In this document: one piece after another, positions 1 to 8,263 of the stretch
How the letters are laid out: every line of letters begins with the position of its first letter
Position numbering within the stretch: the first letter of the stretch is position 1
Source of the DNA: HTCC5015 sp051747425
GTDB taxonomy: Bacteria; Pseudomonadota; Gammaproteobacteria; HTCC5015
Length of the DNA: 64,000 nt
Direction: 5' to 3'
Assembly (NCBI GenBank): GCA_051747425.1
Contig: JBNJGD010000003.1
Location: forward strand, 1 to 64,000
The notes under the pieces: model-generated
Told to the model about the DNA's origin: nothing
What the model saw: the letters and a program-made list of their open reading frames with translations, nothing else
Database searches by the model: none
Made by a program: the position numbers and the translations under genes

Positions 1-587
1 GGCGGGCCGAGAAAGTCGGGCGCTTTACTGAATACTTCGTACTGGTCGCGAATGGCTTCCATATTGGTGCGCCAGCGTAAATGCCCCAGGGCATCCCGTC
101 TCAGATTGGTCAACATGAACTGACGCTCGCCCTTGTCGGGGATGAGGTCGGCAATCAGTTGATCGGCTTCCTTGCGGGAGCGCAACTTGCTTGATTCGAT
201 TTTGCCAATCGCGGCGAAGGTGTCGTGGTGGCGGGGCAGGTAGTGAACCGGTGCGATGTCTTCCACCACCAGTTTGTCGATGCGGTCCGGTTGGGCCAGA
301 GCCATTTGCATGGCGACTTTGCCGCCCAGGGAGTGGCCGAGCAGGTAACACTGTTCGATGTCCTGCTGGTGGAGGTACTCCCACAAGTCATCGGCCATGG
401 TCGAAAGGGCCATGGAATAGCCCTGGGGCGACTGGCCGTGGTTGCGCAGATCGGGGGTGTGTACCCAGAAGTGTTCGTCGAGGTTTTGCGCCAGAGTGCG
501 CCAGAGCCTGCCCGATCCGAACAGGCCGTGGATAAGGATCAGTGCCGGTTTATCGGGGCTGCCAAAGCGTTCGCTGTGTAGATGCAT
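1..587 (-). CDS. Alpha/beta hydrolase, YbfF-like esterase (C-terminus cut by window edge)
   Basis: Reading frame open from the ATG at 585-587 to the window edge, giving 195 residues of a family usually near 255. The oxyanion-loop motif HGLFGS is at residues 20-25 and the nucleophile elbow GHSLGG at 84-89, with Ser86 as likely nucleophile. The acidic and histidine members of the triad would lie in the missing C-terminal part. This arrangement matches the YbfF/acyl-CoA esterase branch of alpha/beta hydrolases. The true substrate cannot be read from the sequence. A rho-independent terminator separates it from the cytochrome gene upstream on the same strand. Confidence 0.85.
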   Translation of the reverse strand, partial: MHLHSERFGSPDKPALILIHGLFGSGRLWRTLAQNLDEHFWVHTPDLRNHGQSPQGYSMALSTMADDLWEYLHQQDIEQCYLLGHSLGGKVAMQMALAQPDRIDKLVVEDIAPVHYLPRHHDTFAAIGKIESSKLRSRKEADQLIADLIPDKGERQFMLTNLRRDALGHLRWRTNMEAIRDQYEVFSKAPDFLGP

Positions 588-595
588 GGGGACAG

Positions 596-623
596 AAAAA
601 AGCCCGCAGTATGCGGGCTTTTT
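596..623 (-). terminator. Rho-independent terminator downstream of the cytochrome c gene
   Basis: The inverted repeat AGCCCGCA/TGCGGGCT with a short loop is flanked by an A-run and a T-run, so it can work in both directions. It lies 4 bases past the stop of the cytochrome c gene. Confidence 0.85.
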
Positions 624-626
624 GTT

Positions 627-1247
627 TTACTGCTGCTCTTCTTTGAGCTTGAGGGTGTTGAGCCCCTTCTGGCTGCTGTACCAGGCGGAAAGGGCTTCGA
701 TGGTTTCGTCATCGAGACCCGCGGCCATGCCCGTCATAACGGCATTCTCCCGGCGTCCATTCTGGTAGCTCTTGAGGCTGTTGATCAGGTAGCTTTTGTA
801 CTGGCCGGCAATAATAGGGAAGTTGCCGGCGGCACTGTTGCCATCTGCTCCGTGACAGGCGACGCAGCTACCGGAGAGCTCTTTGCCCTTGGCGGCCAAA
901 TCGCTGTCGACGGGGCGGTTGGGCTTGATCTTCTCGTACTTCTGCGAGGCGAAGTAGGCGGCGATGTCGGCAATGTCCTGGTCGCTCAGATTGGCGGCAT
1001 TGGCCTGCATGGTGTCGTGCTGGCGCGTACCGTCGCGGTAGGCCTTGAGAGAGTCGCTGATGTAAGTCGCGTGCTGACCGGCCAGCTTGGGCACCTTGTA
1101 GGAGGGGTATACATTGAAGTAGCCCTCGGCCGCGTGGCAGCCCATACAGGTTTCGGCCTTCTTGCGACCCATTTCGGGGTTGCCCTCGGCAAAGGCGGCA
1201 CCACTGATTACCAGGGTCAGAAGCAGGAACAGTTGTGAAATTCTCAT
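627..1247 (-). CDS. Diheme cytochrome c (c4-like), periplasmic
   Basis: 206 residues. An N-terminal signal peptide (about residues 1-20, cleavage near AFA-EG) exports it to the periplasm. Two c-type heme motifs are seen: CMGCH at 34-38 and CVACH at 128-132, each opening a class I cytochrome c domain, which is the architecture of cytochrome c4 electron carriers feeding terminal oxidases. The start chosen is the ATG at 1247, because the signal peptide begins there; the longer upstream frame encodes no plausible leader. It is transcribed alone, divergently from aspS. The partner oxidase is not in the window. Confidence 0.88.
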   Translation of the reverse strand: MRISQLFLLLTLVISGAAFAEGNPEMGRKKAETCMGCHAAEGYFNVYPSYKVPKLAGQHATYISDSLKAYRDGTRQHDTMQANAANLSDQDIADIAAYFASQKYEKIKPNRPVDSDLAAKGKELSGSCVACHGADGNSAAGNFPIIAGQYKSYLINSLKSYQNGRRENAVMTGMAAGLDDETIEALSAWYSSQKGLNTLKLKEEQQ

Positions 1248-1426
1248 CGCGTCGCTCTTGTTCAAATCGTCATTATTCGCTTCAACCGCTGTATGCTCGG
1301 GCGCGGGGCCGTTTTGTACAGCGGAAGCCTGAATGGGCGGCAATTCTAGCCCAAAGCCCACGGCGATGCCATAGCTCCCGGTGCTGGATAAGCGCGAAAT
1401 CGGCCTCGCTTAAAGCGGGCTATTGG

Positions 1427-1455
1427 TGGCAAATTGGCCACTTTGTGGCTAAAAT
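1427..1455 (+). promoter_or_regulatory. Candidate sigma70 promoter for aspS
   Basis: A -10-like TAAAAT at 1450-1455 lies 17 bases after a weak -35-like TGGCAA at 1427-1432, about 55 bases before the aspS start. Only the -10 is close to consensus. Confidence 0.35.
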
Positions 1456-1508
1456 CGGCGCCCTTTTATCGAAATCGCCATAAACTTTCTTAAAGAGAAC
1501 CAAACCAA

Positions 1509-3290
1509 ATGATGCGCTCTCACTATTGTGGACAGGTCACCGAAGCCGCTCTCGACCAGACAGTAGAGGTCTGTGGTTGGGTCCATCGCCGCCGCGACCA
1601 CGGCGGGGTCATCTTTGTCGATCTGCGCGATCACAGCGGTTTGCTTCAGGTGGTATTCGATCCCGACAATCCCGAGATGTTTGCCCGTGCCGAGCGCATT
1701 CGCAACGAGTTTGTGCTCAAGATCAAGGGCCGCGTACGCCGTCGCCCCGAGGGCACCACCAACGAGAACCTGCCCACCGGCCAGGTGGAAGTCTTCGCAT
1801 TGGAGCTCGAAGTGCTCAACGCCGCGGCGACGCCGCCGTTCCAGATCGACGATGAGGATGTCAACGAGGACAATCGCCTCAAGTACCGCTACATCGACCT
1901 GCGCCGTCCGCAGATGCAGGAGCGACTGCGCTTGCGGGCCAAAGTCACCCACTTCCTGCGCAACTTTCTCGAGGGCCACGAGTTTCTCGACCTCGAGACG
2001 CCGATGCTGACCCGGGCCACTCCCGAGGGCGCTCGCGATTACCTGGTGCCCAGCCGCGTTCACCCCGGCGAGTTTTTTGCCCTGCCCCAGTCGCCCCAGC
2101 TGTTCAAGCAGCTGCTGATGATGTCGGGCATGGACCGCTACTATCAGATTGTGCGCTGCTTCCGCGACGAGGACCTTCGCGCCGATCGCCAGCCCGAGTT
2201 TACCCAGCTCGATATCGAGATGTCCTTCATCGACGAAGAGGACATCATGGGCCTTATGGAGCAGATGATGGGCGGTCTGTTCCGCGACATTATGTCTGTC
2301 GACTTGCCAGAGCGGTTTGAGCGGATGACTTACGCCGAGGCCATGGAGCGCTTTGGTTCCGACAAGCCCGATCTGCGCATCGACCTGGAACTGGTCAGCA
2401 TTACCGATTTAATGAAGTCGGTGGAGTTCAAGGTGTTTTCCGGCCCGGCCAATGATCCCCAGGGGCGCATCGCCGCTTTGAAAGTGCCCGGCGGCGCCGG
2501 CATCAGTCGCAAGGAGATCGACGACTACACGAACTTTGTCGGTCGCTACGGCGCCAAGGGTCTGGCCTACATCAAGTGCAACGATGTCGCCGCCGGTCGC
2601 GAGGGCCTGCAGTCGCCGATCCTGAAGTTCCTGCCCGACGAAGTGGTCACGGCCATCATCGAGCGCACCGGGGCCAAGGACGGCGACATCGTCTTCTTTG
2701 GTGCCGACAAGGCCAAGGTGGTCAACGACGCCCTCGGCGCCCTGCGCGTCAAACTGGGTGAAGACCAGGGACTGATCGAGGACGGCTGGCGCTTCCTCTG
2801 GGTGGTCGACTTCCCCATGTTCGAATACGACGACAAGGATGGTCGCTACTACGCTCTTCACCACCCCTTTACCGCGCCCCAGGCAGACTCCCCCGAAGCG
2901 CTGGCGGACAATGCCGCCGAGGCGCTTTCAAGGGCCTACGATCTGGTGCTCAACGGCACCGAGCTGGGCGGTGGTTCGATTCGTATTCACACCCCCGAGA
3001 TGCAGCAGGCCGCCCTGGAAGCACTGGGCATTGGTGAGGAAGAGGCCAGAGACAAGTTTGGCTTCCTGCTCTCGGCGCTGCAGTATGGCTGCCCGCCCCA
3101 CGGTGGTATCGCCTTTGGCCTCGATCGCATGCTGATGCTGCTCTCCGGCGCCAGTTCGATCCGCGATGTCATGGCTTTCCCCAAGACACAGTCGGCCAGC
3201 TGCCTCATGACCGAGGCACCCTCGGCGGTCAGCGATGCCCAGCTTCGCGAGCTGTCGATTCGGCTGCGCAAACCCGCCGCGGAACAATAA
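1509..3290 (+). CDS. aspS: Aspartyl-tRNA synthetase
   Basis: 593 residues, normal for bacterial AspRS. Charges tRNA-Asp with aspartate in the cytoplasm. An N-terminal OB-fold anticodon-binding domain (about residues 1-105; the protein begins MMRSHYCG) is followed by the class II catalytic core, with motif 2 around FRDEDLRADRQPEF, the bacterial GAD insertion domain in the middle (about 290-420), and motif 3 near the C-terminus (GLDRML). Two adjacent ATG codons (1509 and 1512) could serve as start; an AAAGAGAA purine stretch precedes them. Sits alone between the divergent cytochrome gene and nadA. Confidence 0.97.
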   Translation: MMRSHYCGQVTEAALDQTVEVCGWVHRRRDHGGVIFVDLRDHSGLLQVVFDPDNPEMFARAERIRNEFVLKIKGRVRRRPEGTTNENLPTGQVEVFALELEVLNAAATPPFQIDDEDVNEDNRLKYRYIDLRRPQMQERLRLRAKVTHFLRNFLEGHEFLDLETPMLTRATPEGARDYLVPSRVHPGEFFALPQSPQLFKQLLMMSGMDRYYQIVRCFRDEDLRADRQPEFTQLDIEMSFIDEEDIMGLMEQMMGGLFRDIMSVDLPERFERMTYAEAMERFGSDKPDLRIDLELVSITDLMKSVEFKVFSGPANDPQGRIAALKVPGGAGISRKEIDDYTNFVGRYGAKGLAYIKCNDVAAGREGLQSPILKFLPDEVVTAIIERTGAKDGDIVFFGADKAKVVNDALGALRVKLGEDQGLIEDGWRFLWVVDFPMFEYDDKDGRYYALHHPFTAPQADSPEALADNAAEALSRAYDLVLNGTELGGGSIRIHTPEMQQAALEALGIGEEEARDKFGFLLSALQYGCPPHGGIAFGLDRMLMLLSGASSIRDVMAFPKTQSASCLMTEAPSAVSDAQLRELSIRLRKPAAEQ

Positions 3291-3419
3291 CCGCTGCGGG
3301 TCGGTCTGAGTGCCACGGGACGCGTCTGGACGACAAAGCGCGTTCCCCCGGCCTTGGAAGCGCACAGATCCGCTAGAATTGGCAGTAGAGACAAAGCGTT
3401 AAGGCGCTGGAGGTAGACG

Positions 3420-4526
3420 ATGTCTGCAGTAACTGTACCCGTTGAAATCAACCGCTATGCCCTGCTCAGCGACGAGGAGTGCGCCGAGCGCATCCGCGTT
3501 GCCAAAGAGGCGCTGGGCGAGCGCGTCTATATTCTCGGCCACCACTACCAGCGGGACGAGGTGTTTGAATTTGCCGATGCCTCCGGGGACTCCCTGAAAC
3601 TCTCGCGCATGGCCGCGGACTCGAGTGCCGAGTACATCGTCTTCTGTGGCGTTCACTTTATGGCCGAGGTCGCCGACATCCTGACCAGCGATGACCAAGT
3701 GGCCATCCTGCCCGACCTGTCGGCCGGTTGTTCCATGGCTGACATGGCCAATCTGGCCAATGTCGAGCGCGCCTGGCGCGAGCTCTCCGAAGTGCTCGAC
3801 CCGGATGAAAGTGTGACCCCGGTGACCTACATCAATTCGGCCGCCGACCTGAAGGCCTTTTGTGGTCGCCACGGCGGTATCGTCTGTACTTCTACCAATG
3901 CCCGCCAGGTGCTCGAGTGGGGCTTTGATCGGCGCGAGAAAATTCTCTTTTTCCCCGACCAGCACCTCGGTCGCAACACCGGTGTGCGCATGGACATTCC
4001 CCTTGAGGACATGGTGGTTTGGGACTTCGACAAGCCCATGGGCGGGTTGACGGTCGACGAGATCAAGCGGGCCAAAATGATTCTCTGGAAGGGCTTCTGC
4101 TCGGTCCACCAGATGTTCCAGCCCAACCAGATCGAACAGTTCAAGGCCAAATACCCGGACACTCTGGTGATTGCCCACCCGGAATCGCCTTTCGAGGTCT
4201 GCCAGCAGGCCGACTATGTGGGCTCCACCGAGTACATTTTGAGTACCGTGCGAGCCGCCGAGCCGGGAACCCGCTGGCTGGTGGCCACGGAGCTTAACCT
4301 GGTCAACCGCCTGGCCGAGGAAATGAAGCCCAGGGGCATTGATGTTCACTTCATGTCACCCACAGTGTGCATGTGCTCCACTATGTTTCGCATCGATCCG
4401 CAGCATTTGTGCTGGGTTCTTGAAAACCTGGTGGAGGGCAAAGTGGTGAATCAGGTCAGCGTGCCCAAAGACGAGGCCGAACAGGCCATGAGTGCCCTCG
4501 ACCGGATGTTGTCCCTGCCGGTCTGA
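3420..4526 (+). CDS. nadA: Quinolinate synthase A
   Basis: 368 residues. Condenses iminoaspartate with dihydroxyacetone phosphate to quinolinate in de novo NAD synthesis, using a 4Fe-4S cluster. The family hallmarks are present: GHHYQRDEV near the N-terminus and the three cluster-ligand regions (FCGVHFM, IVCTSTNA, and the C-terminal CMCSTM). Start supported by a strong GGAGG six to seven bases upstream. nadB and nadC are not in the window. The 130 bases before it contain only a weak -10-like TAGAAT at 3374-3379. Confidence 0.96.
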   Translation: MSAVTVPVEINRYALLSDEECAERIRVAKEALGERVYILGHHYQRDEVFEFADASGDSLKLSRMAADSSAEYIVFCGVHFMAEVADILTSDDQVAILPDLSAGCSMADMANLANVERAWRELSEVLDPDESVTPVTYINSAADLKAFCGRHGGIVCTSTNARQVLEWGFDRREKILFFPDQHLGRNTGVRMDIPLEDMVVWDFDKPMGGLTVDEIKRAKMILWKGFCSVHQMFQPNQIEQFKAKYPDTLVIAHPESPFEVCQQADYVGSTEYILSTVRAAEPGTRWLVATELNLVNRLAEEMKPRGIDVHFMSPTVCMCSTMFRIDPQHLCWVLENLVEGKVVNQVSVPKDEAEQAMSALDRMLSLPV

Positions 4527-4592
4527 TCGCTTCCACGCTTTTTTCCGCGTTTCCCGGCGTTTCACAGCCGATGCTGTGGCAGACTGTGGGCT

Positions 4593-5279
4593 ATGGAATC
4601 GAGTCGACAAGAAGCCGTAGTACTGCTCCACGGACTGTGGATGAATCGCTGGGAAATGCGTTTCATGCGCCGCCACTTCGAACGCCTGGGTTACCGCGTT
4701 TTCGATTTTGACTACCCCACGCTCTCGCGCGCGCCGGCACTGAATGCCCGTGCGCTGTTTCACTTTATTTCGGCCATCGATTGTCGGCGTGTGCATGTGG
4801 TCGCTCACAGCCTGGGTGGCATTGTCGCTCTTCAGTGCTACCAGGAGCACGGTGGCGACTTGCCGCCCGGTCGCCTGGTGTTGATGGGCACCCCCGTGCA
4901 CGGCAGCGCCAGTGCCCGCGCGCTCGGCCGTTGGCCCAAAGTGCAGCGCTATCTGGTGGGCGAGGCCACCCGTGGCGGTTTGCTGGAGGCACAGCCGCCG
5001 TGGCGGGGCGAGCGTGAGATCGGTCTCATTGCCGGCACCCGGGCCCGGGGACTGGGTTCGGTGATGGCCCGGCTGGAGGCACCCCACGATGGCACGGTAC
5101 GCGTTGCGGAAACCCGACTCTCCGGCGCCGTGGACAGTGTCGAGTTGGCCGTCACCCATACCGGCATGCTGTTTGATCGCGAAGCCGCACACTGCGCCGC
5201 TCACTTTATTCAGCACGGTTATTTTGGTCGCGTCGAGCCGCCCTCGGCTTCGCTCGAAAAGCGCCGGGCGCAAGTGTAA
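4593..5279 (+). CDS. Alpha/beta hydrolase, PGAP1/lipase-like
   Basis: 228 residues with no signal peptide. HGLW at 13-16 is the oxyanion-loop motif and AHSLGG (71-76) the nucleophile elbow with Ser73; THTGML near the C-terminus probably carries the catalytic histidine. The layout resembles the PGAP1-like/triacylglycerol lipase group, which acts on ester bonds of lipids or lipid anchors. Substrate unknown. Short gap (43 bases) to yebC on the same strand. A perfect small inverted repeat (CACAGC/GCTGTG, 4563-4578) without a T-tail precedes it. Confidence 0.8.
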   Translation: MESSRQEAVVLLHGLWMNRWEMRFMRRHFERLGYRVFDFDYPTLSRAPALNARALFHFISAIDCRRVHVVAHSLGGIVALQCYQEHGGDLPPGRLVLMGTPVHGSASARALGRWPKVQRYLVGEATRGGLLEAQPPWRGEREIGLIAGTRARGLGSVMARLEAPHDGTVRVAETRLSGAVDSVELAVTHTGMLFDREAAHCAAHFIQHGYFGRVEPPSASLEKRRAQV

Positions 5280-5322
5280 ACTACGGCGATTCTCCATCCA
5301 CGAATCAGCCGATGAGGACACC

Positions 5323-6063
5323 ATGGCAGGACACAGCAAGTGGGCCAATATCCAGCACCGCAAAAAGGCGGTGGACGCCAAGCGCGGCAAGATTTTTACC
5401 AAATTGGTGAAAGAGATTACCGTCGCCGCCCGCATGGGCGGTGGTGATACCGACTCCAACCCCCGACTTCGCCTGGCCATCGACAAGGCACTCGGCCAGA
5501 GCATGCCCAAGGACAACATTGAGCGAGCGGTCAAACGCGGCACCGGGGATCTCGAGGGCGTCAGTTACGAGGAAATTCGCTACGAGGGCTACGGCCCCGG
5601 CGGTGTGGCCGTGATGGTCGATTGCATGACCGACAACAAGAACCGCTCGGTGGCCGAAGTGCGCCACGCCTTCACCAAGTGCGGCGGCAACCTGGGCACC
5701 GACGGCTCGGTGGCCTTTCTCTTCAGCAAGACCGGGATTCTCAGCTACCCGCCGGGGACGGAAGAGGACGCCATCATGGAAGCGGCCCTCGAGGGCGGCG
5801 CCGAGGATGTGGTTACCAATGAGGACGGCTCCATTGATGTGTTGACGGAGCCCGACAGCTTTGTCGATGTCAAGGAGGCCCTGGTGGCCGCCGACCTCAA
5901 ACCGGACAATGACGAAGTGACCATGAAGCCGAGCACCGAGGCGGAACTGGATGTCGAAACCGCCAAACAGATGCTCAAACTGCAGGACATGCTGGAAGAT
6001 CTGGACGATGTACAGGAGGTCTACACCAATGCCGACTACCCCGCTGAGGCCTTTGAGGACTAG
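5323..6063 (+). CDS. yebC: YebC/PmpR family protein
   Basis: 246 residues, the family's usual length. Starts MAGHSKWANIQ, the invariant YebC N-terminus, which fixes the start at 5323 even though the frame is open further upstream. A GAGGA ribosome site lies just before. Family members act as DNA-binding regulators, and some act as translation factors that relieve ribosome stalling on proline stretches; which applies here is not visible. Directly upstream of ruvC, as in most gammaproteobacteria. Confidence 0.96.
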   Translation: MAGHSKWANIQHRKKAVDAKRGKIFTKLVKEITVAARMGGGDTDSNPRLRLAIDKALGQSMPKDNIERAVKRGTGDLEGVSYEEIRYEGYGPGGVAVMVDCMTDNKNRSVAEVRHAFTKCGGNLGTDGSVAFLFSKTGILSYPPGTEEDAIMEAALEGGAEDVVTNEDGSIDVLTEPDSFVDVKEALVAADLKPDNDEVTMKPSTEAELDVETAKQMLKLQDMLEDLDDVQEVYTNADYPAEAFED

Positions 6064-6086
6064 GTCGGCTTTGGCCGCCCGGCGCC

Positions 6087-6671
6087 ATGGCTGAGCCACT
6101 GCGCATTCTCGGCATCGACCCCGGCTCCGTGGTCATGGGCGTCGGTGTGATCGAGGTGGAGGGCAGTCGCCAGCGCCACCTCTATCACGCCGCCATTCGC
6201 ACCGGTGGCGGCCCTCTGCCCGAGCGCCTGGGTGTCATTCTGGCCAGGGTGTCCGAGGTGATTGCCCAGTGGCAGCCCCACGAGGCGGCCGTCGAGGAGG
6301 TCTTCGTCAGCGCCAATGCCATGTCGGCCCTCAAGCTCGGCCAGGCTCGCGGTGCCGCCATCTGTGCCGCCGTTCAGGCCGGTGTCGCGGTCAGTGAGTA
6401 CTCGGCGAGACAGATCAAGCAGTCGGTCGTGGGCAGCGGGGGCGCCAGCAAGGATCAGGTCCAGCACATGGTGCGGGCCCTGCTTCAGCTGGCGGACGAA
6501 CCTCTGCAGGCCGACGCCGCCGATGCCCTGGGCGCGGCCCTGTGCCACGCCCAGTCGCGGGCTCTGCGTCTGCCTTTGCAGCGGCGTGGCAATCGCCGCC
6601 GGGGTAACCGACGCGTCCGCTCCGAGAGCGCCTGGCTGGGTGGTACCGCCAAGCCCTCGGGCCGAAAATAA
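6087..6671 (+). CDS. ruvC: Holliday junction resolvase RuvC
   Basis: 194 residues. Cleaves four-way DNA junctions during recombinational repair. The four acidic catalytic residues of the RNase H-like fold are visible: Asp11 in LGIDPG, Glu70 in AVEEVF, and Asp143/Asp146 in ADAADALG. The basic C-terminal tail is longer than in E. coli RuvC (173 residues). Lies 23 bases after yebC and just before ruvA, so probably co-transcribed. Confidence 0.96.
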   Translation: MAEPLRILGIDPGSVVMGVGVIEVEGSRQRHLYHAAIRTGGGPLPERLGVILARVSEVIAQWQPHEAAVEEVFVSANAMSALKLGQARGAAICAAVQAGVAVSEYSARQIKQSVVGSGGASKDQVQHMVRALLQLADEPLQADAADALGAALCHAQSRALRLPLQRRGNRRRGNRRVRSESAWLGGTAKPSGRK

Positions 6672-6695
6672 ACTGTATCAAGGGGAGAATCGCGC

Positions 6696-7313
6696 GTGAT
6701 TGGATGGCTCAAGGGCACACTGCTGAGTAAGCACCCACCGTTTCTGGTGGTGGACATCAATGGCGTCGGCTACGAGGTTGAAGCACCCATGTCGACGATT
6801 TTCGAACTGCCGGCCGAGGGGCAGGTGGTGGCCCTGTATATCCACACCCATGTGCGCGAGGACGCCATTCAGCTGTTCGCCTTTGCCAGTGAAATCGAGC
6901 GGCGCTTTTTCCGCAGCCTGGTCAAGGTCAACGGCGTCGGCGCCAAGATGGCCCTGGCGATTCTCTCCGGCGCCAGTGCCGAGACCTTCGCCCACTGGGT
7001 CGAGCACGAGGACACCAGTGCCTTGACCAAGTTGCCCGGTGTGGGCAAGAAAACCGCCGAGCGCCTGATCATCGAAATGCGCGATCGGCTCGACAAGGAG
7101 GTGTTTATGGGGGCCACCGTCAACTTGCCGGGCGTTGCTGGTGCGCGGCAGGCGGCGAGCGAGGCGGCCTCGCCGGAAGAGGAGGCTGTGGCCGCCCTGG
7201 AGGCCTTGGGCTACCGCGCCGCCGAGGCGCGCAAAATGGTGCGTCGGGTGGTGGGCGATGACATGCCCACCGAAGAGATTCTGCGGCTGGCGTTGCAGCA
7301 ATCCCTGAGCTGA
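6696..7313 (+). CDS. ruvA: Holliday junction branch-migration protein RuvA
   Basis: 205 residues, GTG start (6696) preceded by AGGGGAGAA. Begins MIGWLKG, the typical RuvA N-terminus; the OB-fold is followed by the helix-hairpin-helix region (NGVGAKMA and LPGVGKKTAERL) and the C-terminal RuvB-contact domain (about 155-205). RuvA tetramers clamp the Holliday junction and load the RuvB motor. Unusually, no ruvB follows: the next gene, ung, is convergent and abuts at 7314. Confidence 0.96.
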   Translation: MIGWLKGTLLSKHPPFLVVDINGVGYEVEAPMSTIFELPAEGQVVALYIHTHVREDAIQLFAFASEIERRFFRSLVKVNGVGAKMALAILSGASAETFAHWVEHEDTSALTKLPGVGKKTAERLIIEMRDRLDKEVFMGATVNLPGVAGARQAASEAASPEEEAVAALEALGYRAAEARKMVRRVVGDDMPTEEILRLALQQSLS

Positions 7314-7994
7314 TCAGCCGCCAATCTGCCAATCGACAGGGGCCAGTCCGCGGCTTTCCAGGTAGCGATTGGTGGCGGCAAAGTGCCCGCAACCAAAAAA
7401 ACCACGGTGGGCCGACAGCGGCGAGGGGTGGGGCGCCTTGAGCACCAGATGCCTTTCACTGTCGATAATCCGACCCTTTTTCTGGGCGTGACTGCCCCAC
7501 AACAAAAACACCAATCCCTCGCGCTTTTCGTTGAGCAATTCGATGCTGCGGTCGGTGAAGGTTTCCCAGCCGCGCCCCTGATGCGAAGCGGCCTGTCCGG
7601 CCTCGACGCTGAGTACGCTGTTGAGAAGAAACACCCCCTGGCGTGCCCAGGGCAACAGGTGGCCCGAGGGACCCATACCCAGATCCAGTTCCTGTTCAAT
7701 TTCCTTGTAAATGTTTTTAAGGGAAGGCGGCAGGGGGACACCTTGCTGAACCGAAAAGCACAGGCCGTGGGCCTGACCGGGACCGTGGTAGGGGTCCTGG
7801 CCGAGGATCACCACCTTGACCGATTCAAAAGGTGTTTCATTGTAGGCGGCAAAGGTGTTGTCGCTGTGCGGGTAGATGACCTTGCCGGCGGCTTTTTCCG
7901 CCACCAGAAATTGGCGCAGGCGCTGCATGTAGTCGCACTCGAATTCGTCTTTCAGGTGCTCCAGCCACTGGCCGTGCATTTTGATTTGGCTCAT
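7314..7994 (-). CDS. ung: Uracil-DNA glycosylase, family 1
   Basis: 226 residues. Removes uracil from DNA to start base excision repair. Water-activating motif GQDPYHG at 65-71 (Asp67) and the leucine-loop HPSPLSAHRG near the C-terminus identify family 1. Start taken at ATG 7994 (MSQIKMHGQW) because GAGGA precedes it and the preceding in-frame residues are not conserved-looking. The stop touches the ruvA stop, the two genes sharing the palindrome TGATCA. Confidence 0.95.
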   Translation of the reverse strand: MSQIKMHGQWLEHLKDEFECDYMQRLRQFLVAEKAAGKVIYPHSDNTFAAYNETPFESVKVVILGQDPYHGPGQAHGLCFSVQQGVPLPPSLKNIYKEIEQELDLGMGPSGHLLPWARQGVFLLNSVLSVEAGQAASHQGRGWETFTDRSIELLNEKREGLVFLLWGSHAQKKGRIIDSERHLVLKAPHPSPLSAHRGFFGCGHFAATNRYLESRGLAPVDWQIGG

Positions 7995-8061
7995 TCTCGG
8001 GTCCTCGCGAGGGGCCATGCTAACCGCTGGCGGCGGGAATACAAGAGTGCCAGCAATAAGA

Positions 8062-8094
8062 AGGCCCCGTCCGGGACTGGACCGGGCGGGGCCT
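8062..8094 (-). terminator. GC-rich stem-loop, probable terminator on the minus strand
   Basis: AGGCCCCG...CGGGGCCT forms a stem of about 13 pairs with one imperfection. On the minus strand it is followed by the U-rich CUUCUUAUUG. It closes either the DUF3108 transcript or the structured RNA candidate just upstream. Confidence 0.6.
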
Positions 8095-8240
8095 GGGCTT
8101 GCTCCACGCCGCCAAGGTGGTTAAAGCGGCGGGGAACACAACAGGTGCATTTCCGTATGCAGGCGCATCCGCTGCGCCAACTTCCCTGTTGTGCTTATCC
8201 TGCCGTTGTCCGGGGGCTTGTGCTATCGCCCTTCTCCTAA
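8062..8240 (-). ncRNA. Candidate structured small RNA with GGA-loop hairpins (Csr/Rsm-decoy-like)
   Basis: This gap between ung and the DUF3108 gene has no credible ORF but folds well. CACAACAGG at 8137-8145 pairs perfectly with CCTGTTGTG at 8185-8193. Inside are two perfect hairpins, TGCAT/ATGCA (8146-8161) and GGCGCA/TGCGCC (8162-8178), making a three-way junction. On the minus strand the hairpin loops read ACGGAA and GCGGA, so both expose GGA, the CsrA/RsmA recognition triplet. Further GGA triplets occur at several flanking sites. A third hairpin (8107-8131) and the terminator stem follow. Strand is not certain: an extra outer stem (8127-8134 with 8198-8205) pairs better on the plus strand because it needs G-U pairs. 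Could instead be a 3' UTR or the ung leader. Confidence 0.4.
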
Positions 8241-8263
8241 TGACCTGTAGGAATTTTCCGAAC

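Noticed and set aside
8127..8205. 4.5S/SRP RNA or 6S RNA
   Set aside because: The conserved SRP tetraloop sequence and the 6S central bubble are absent; the fold is a three-way junction.
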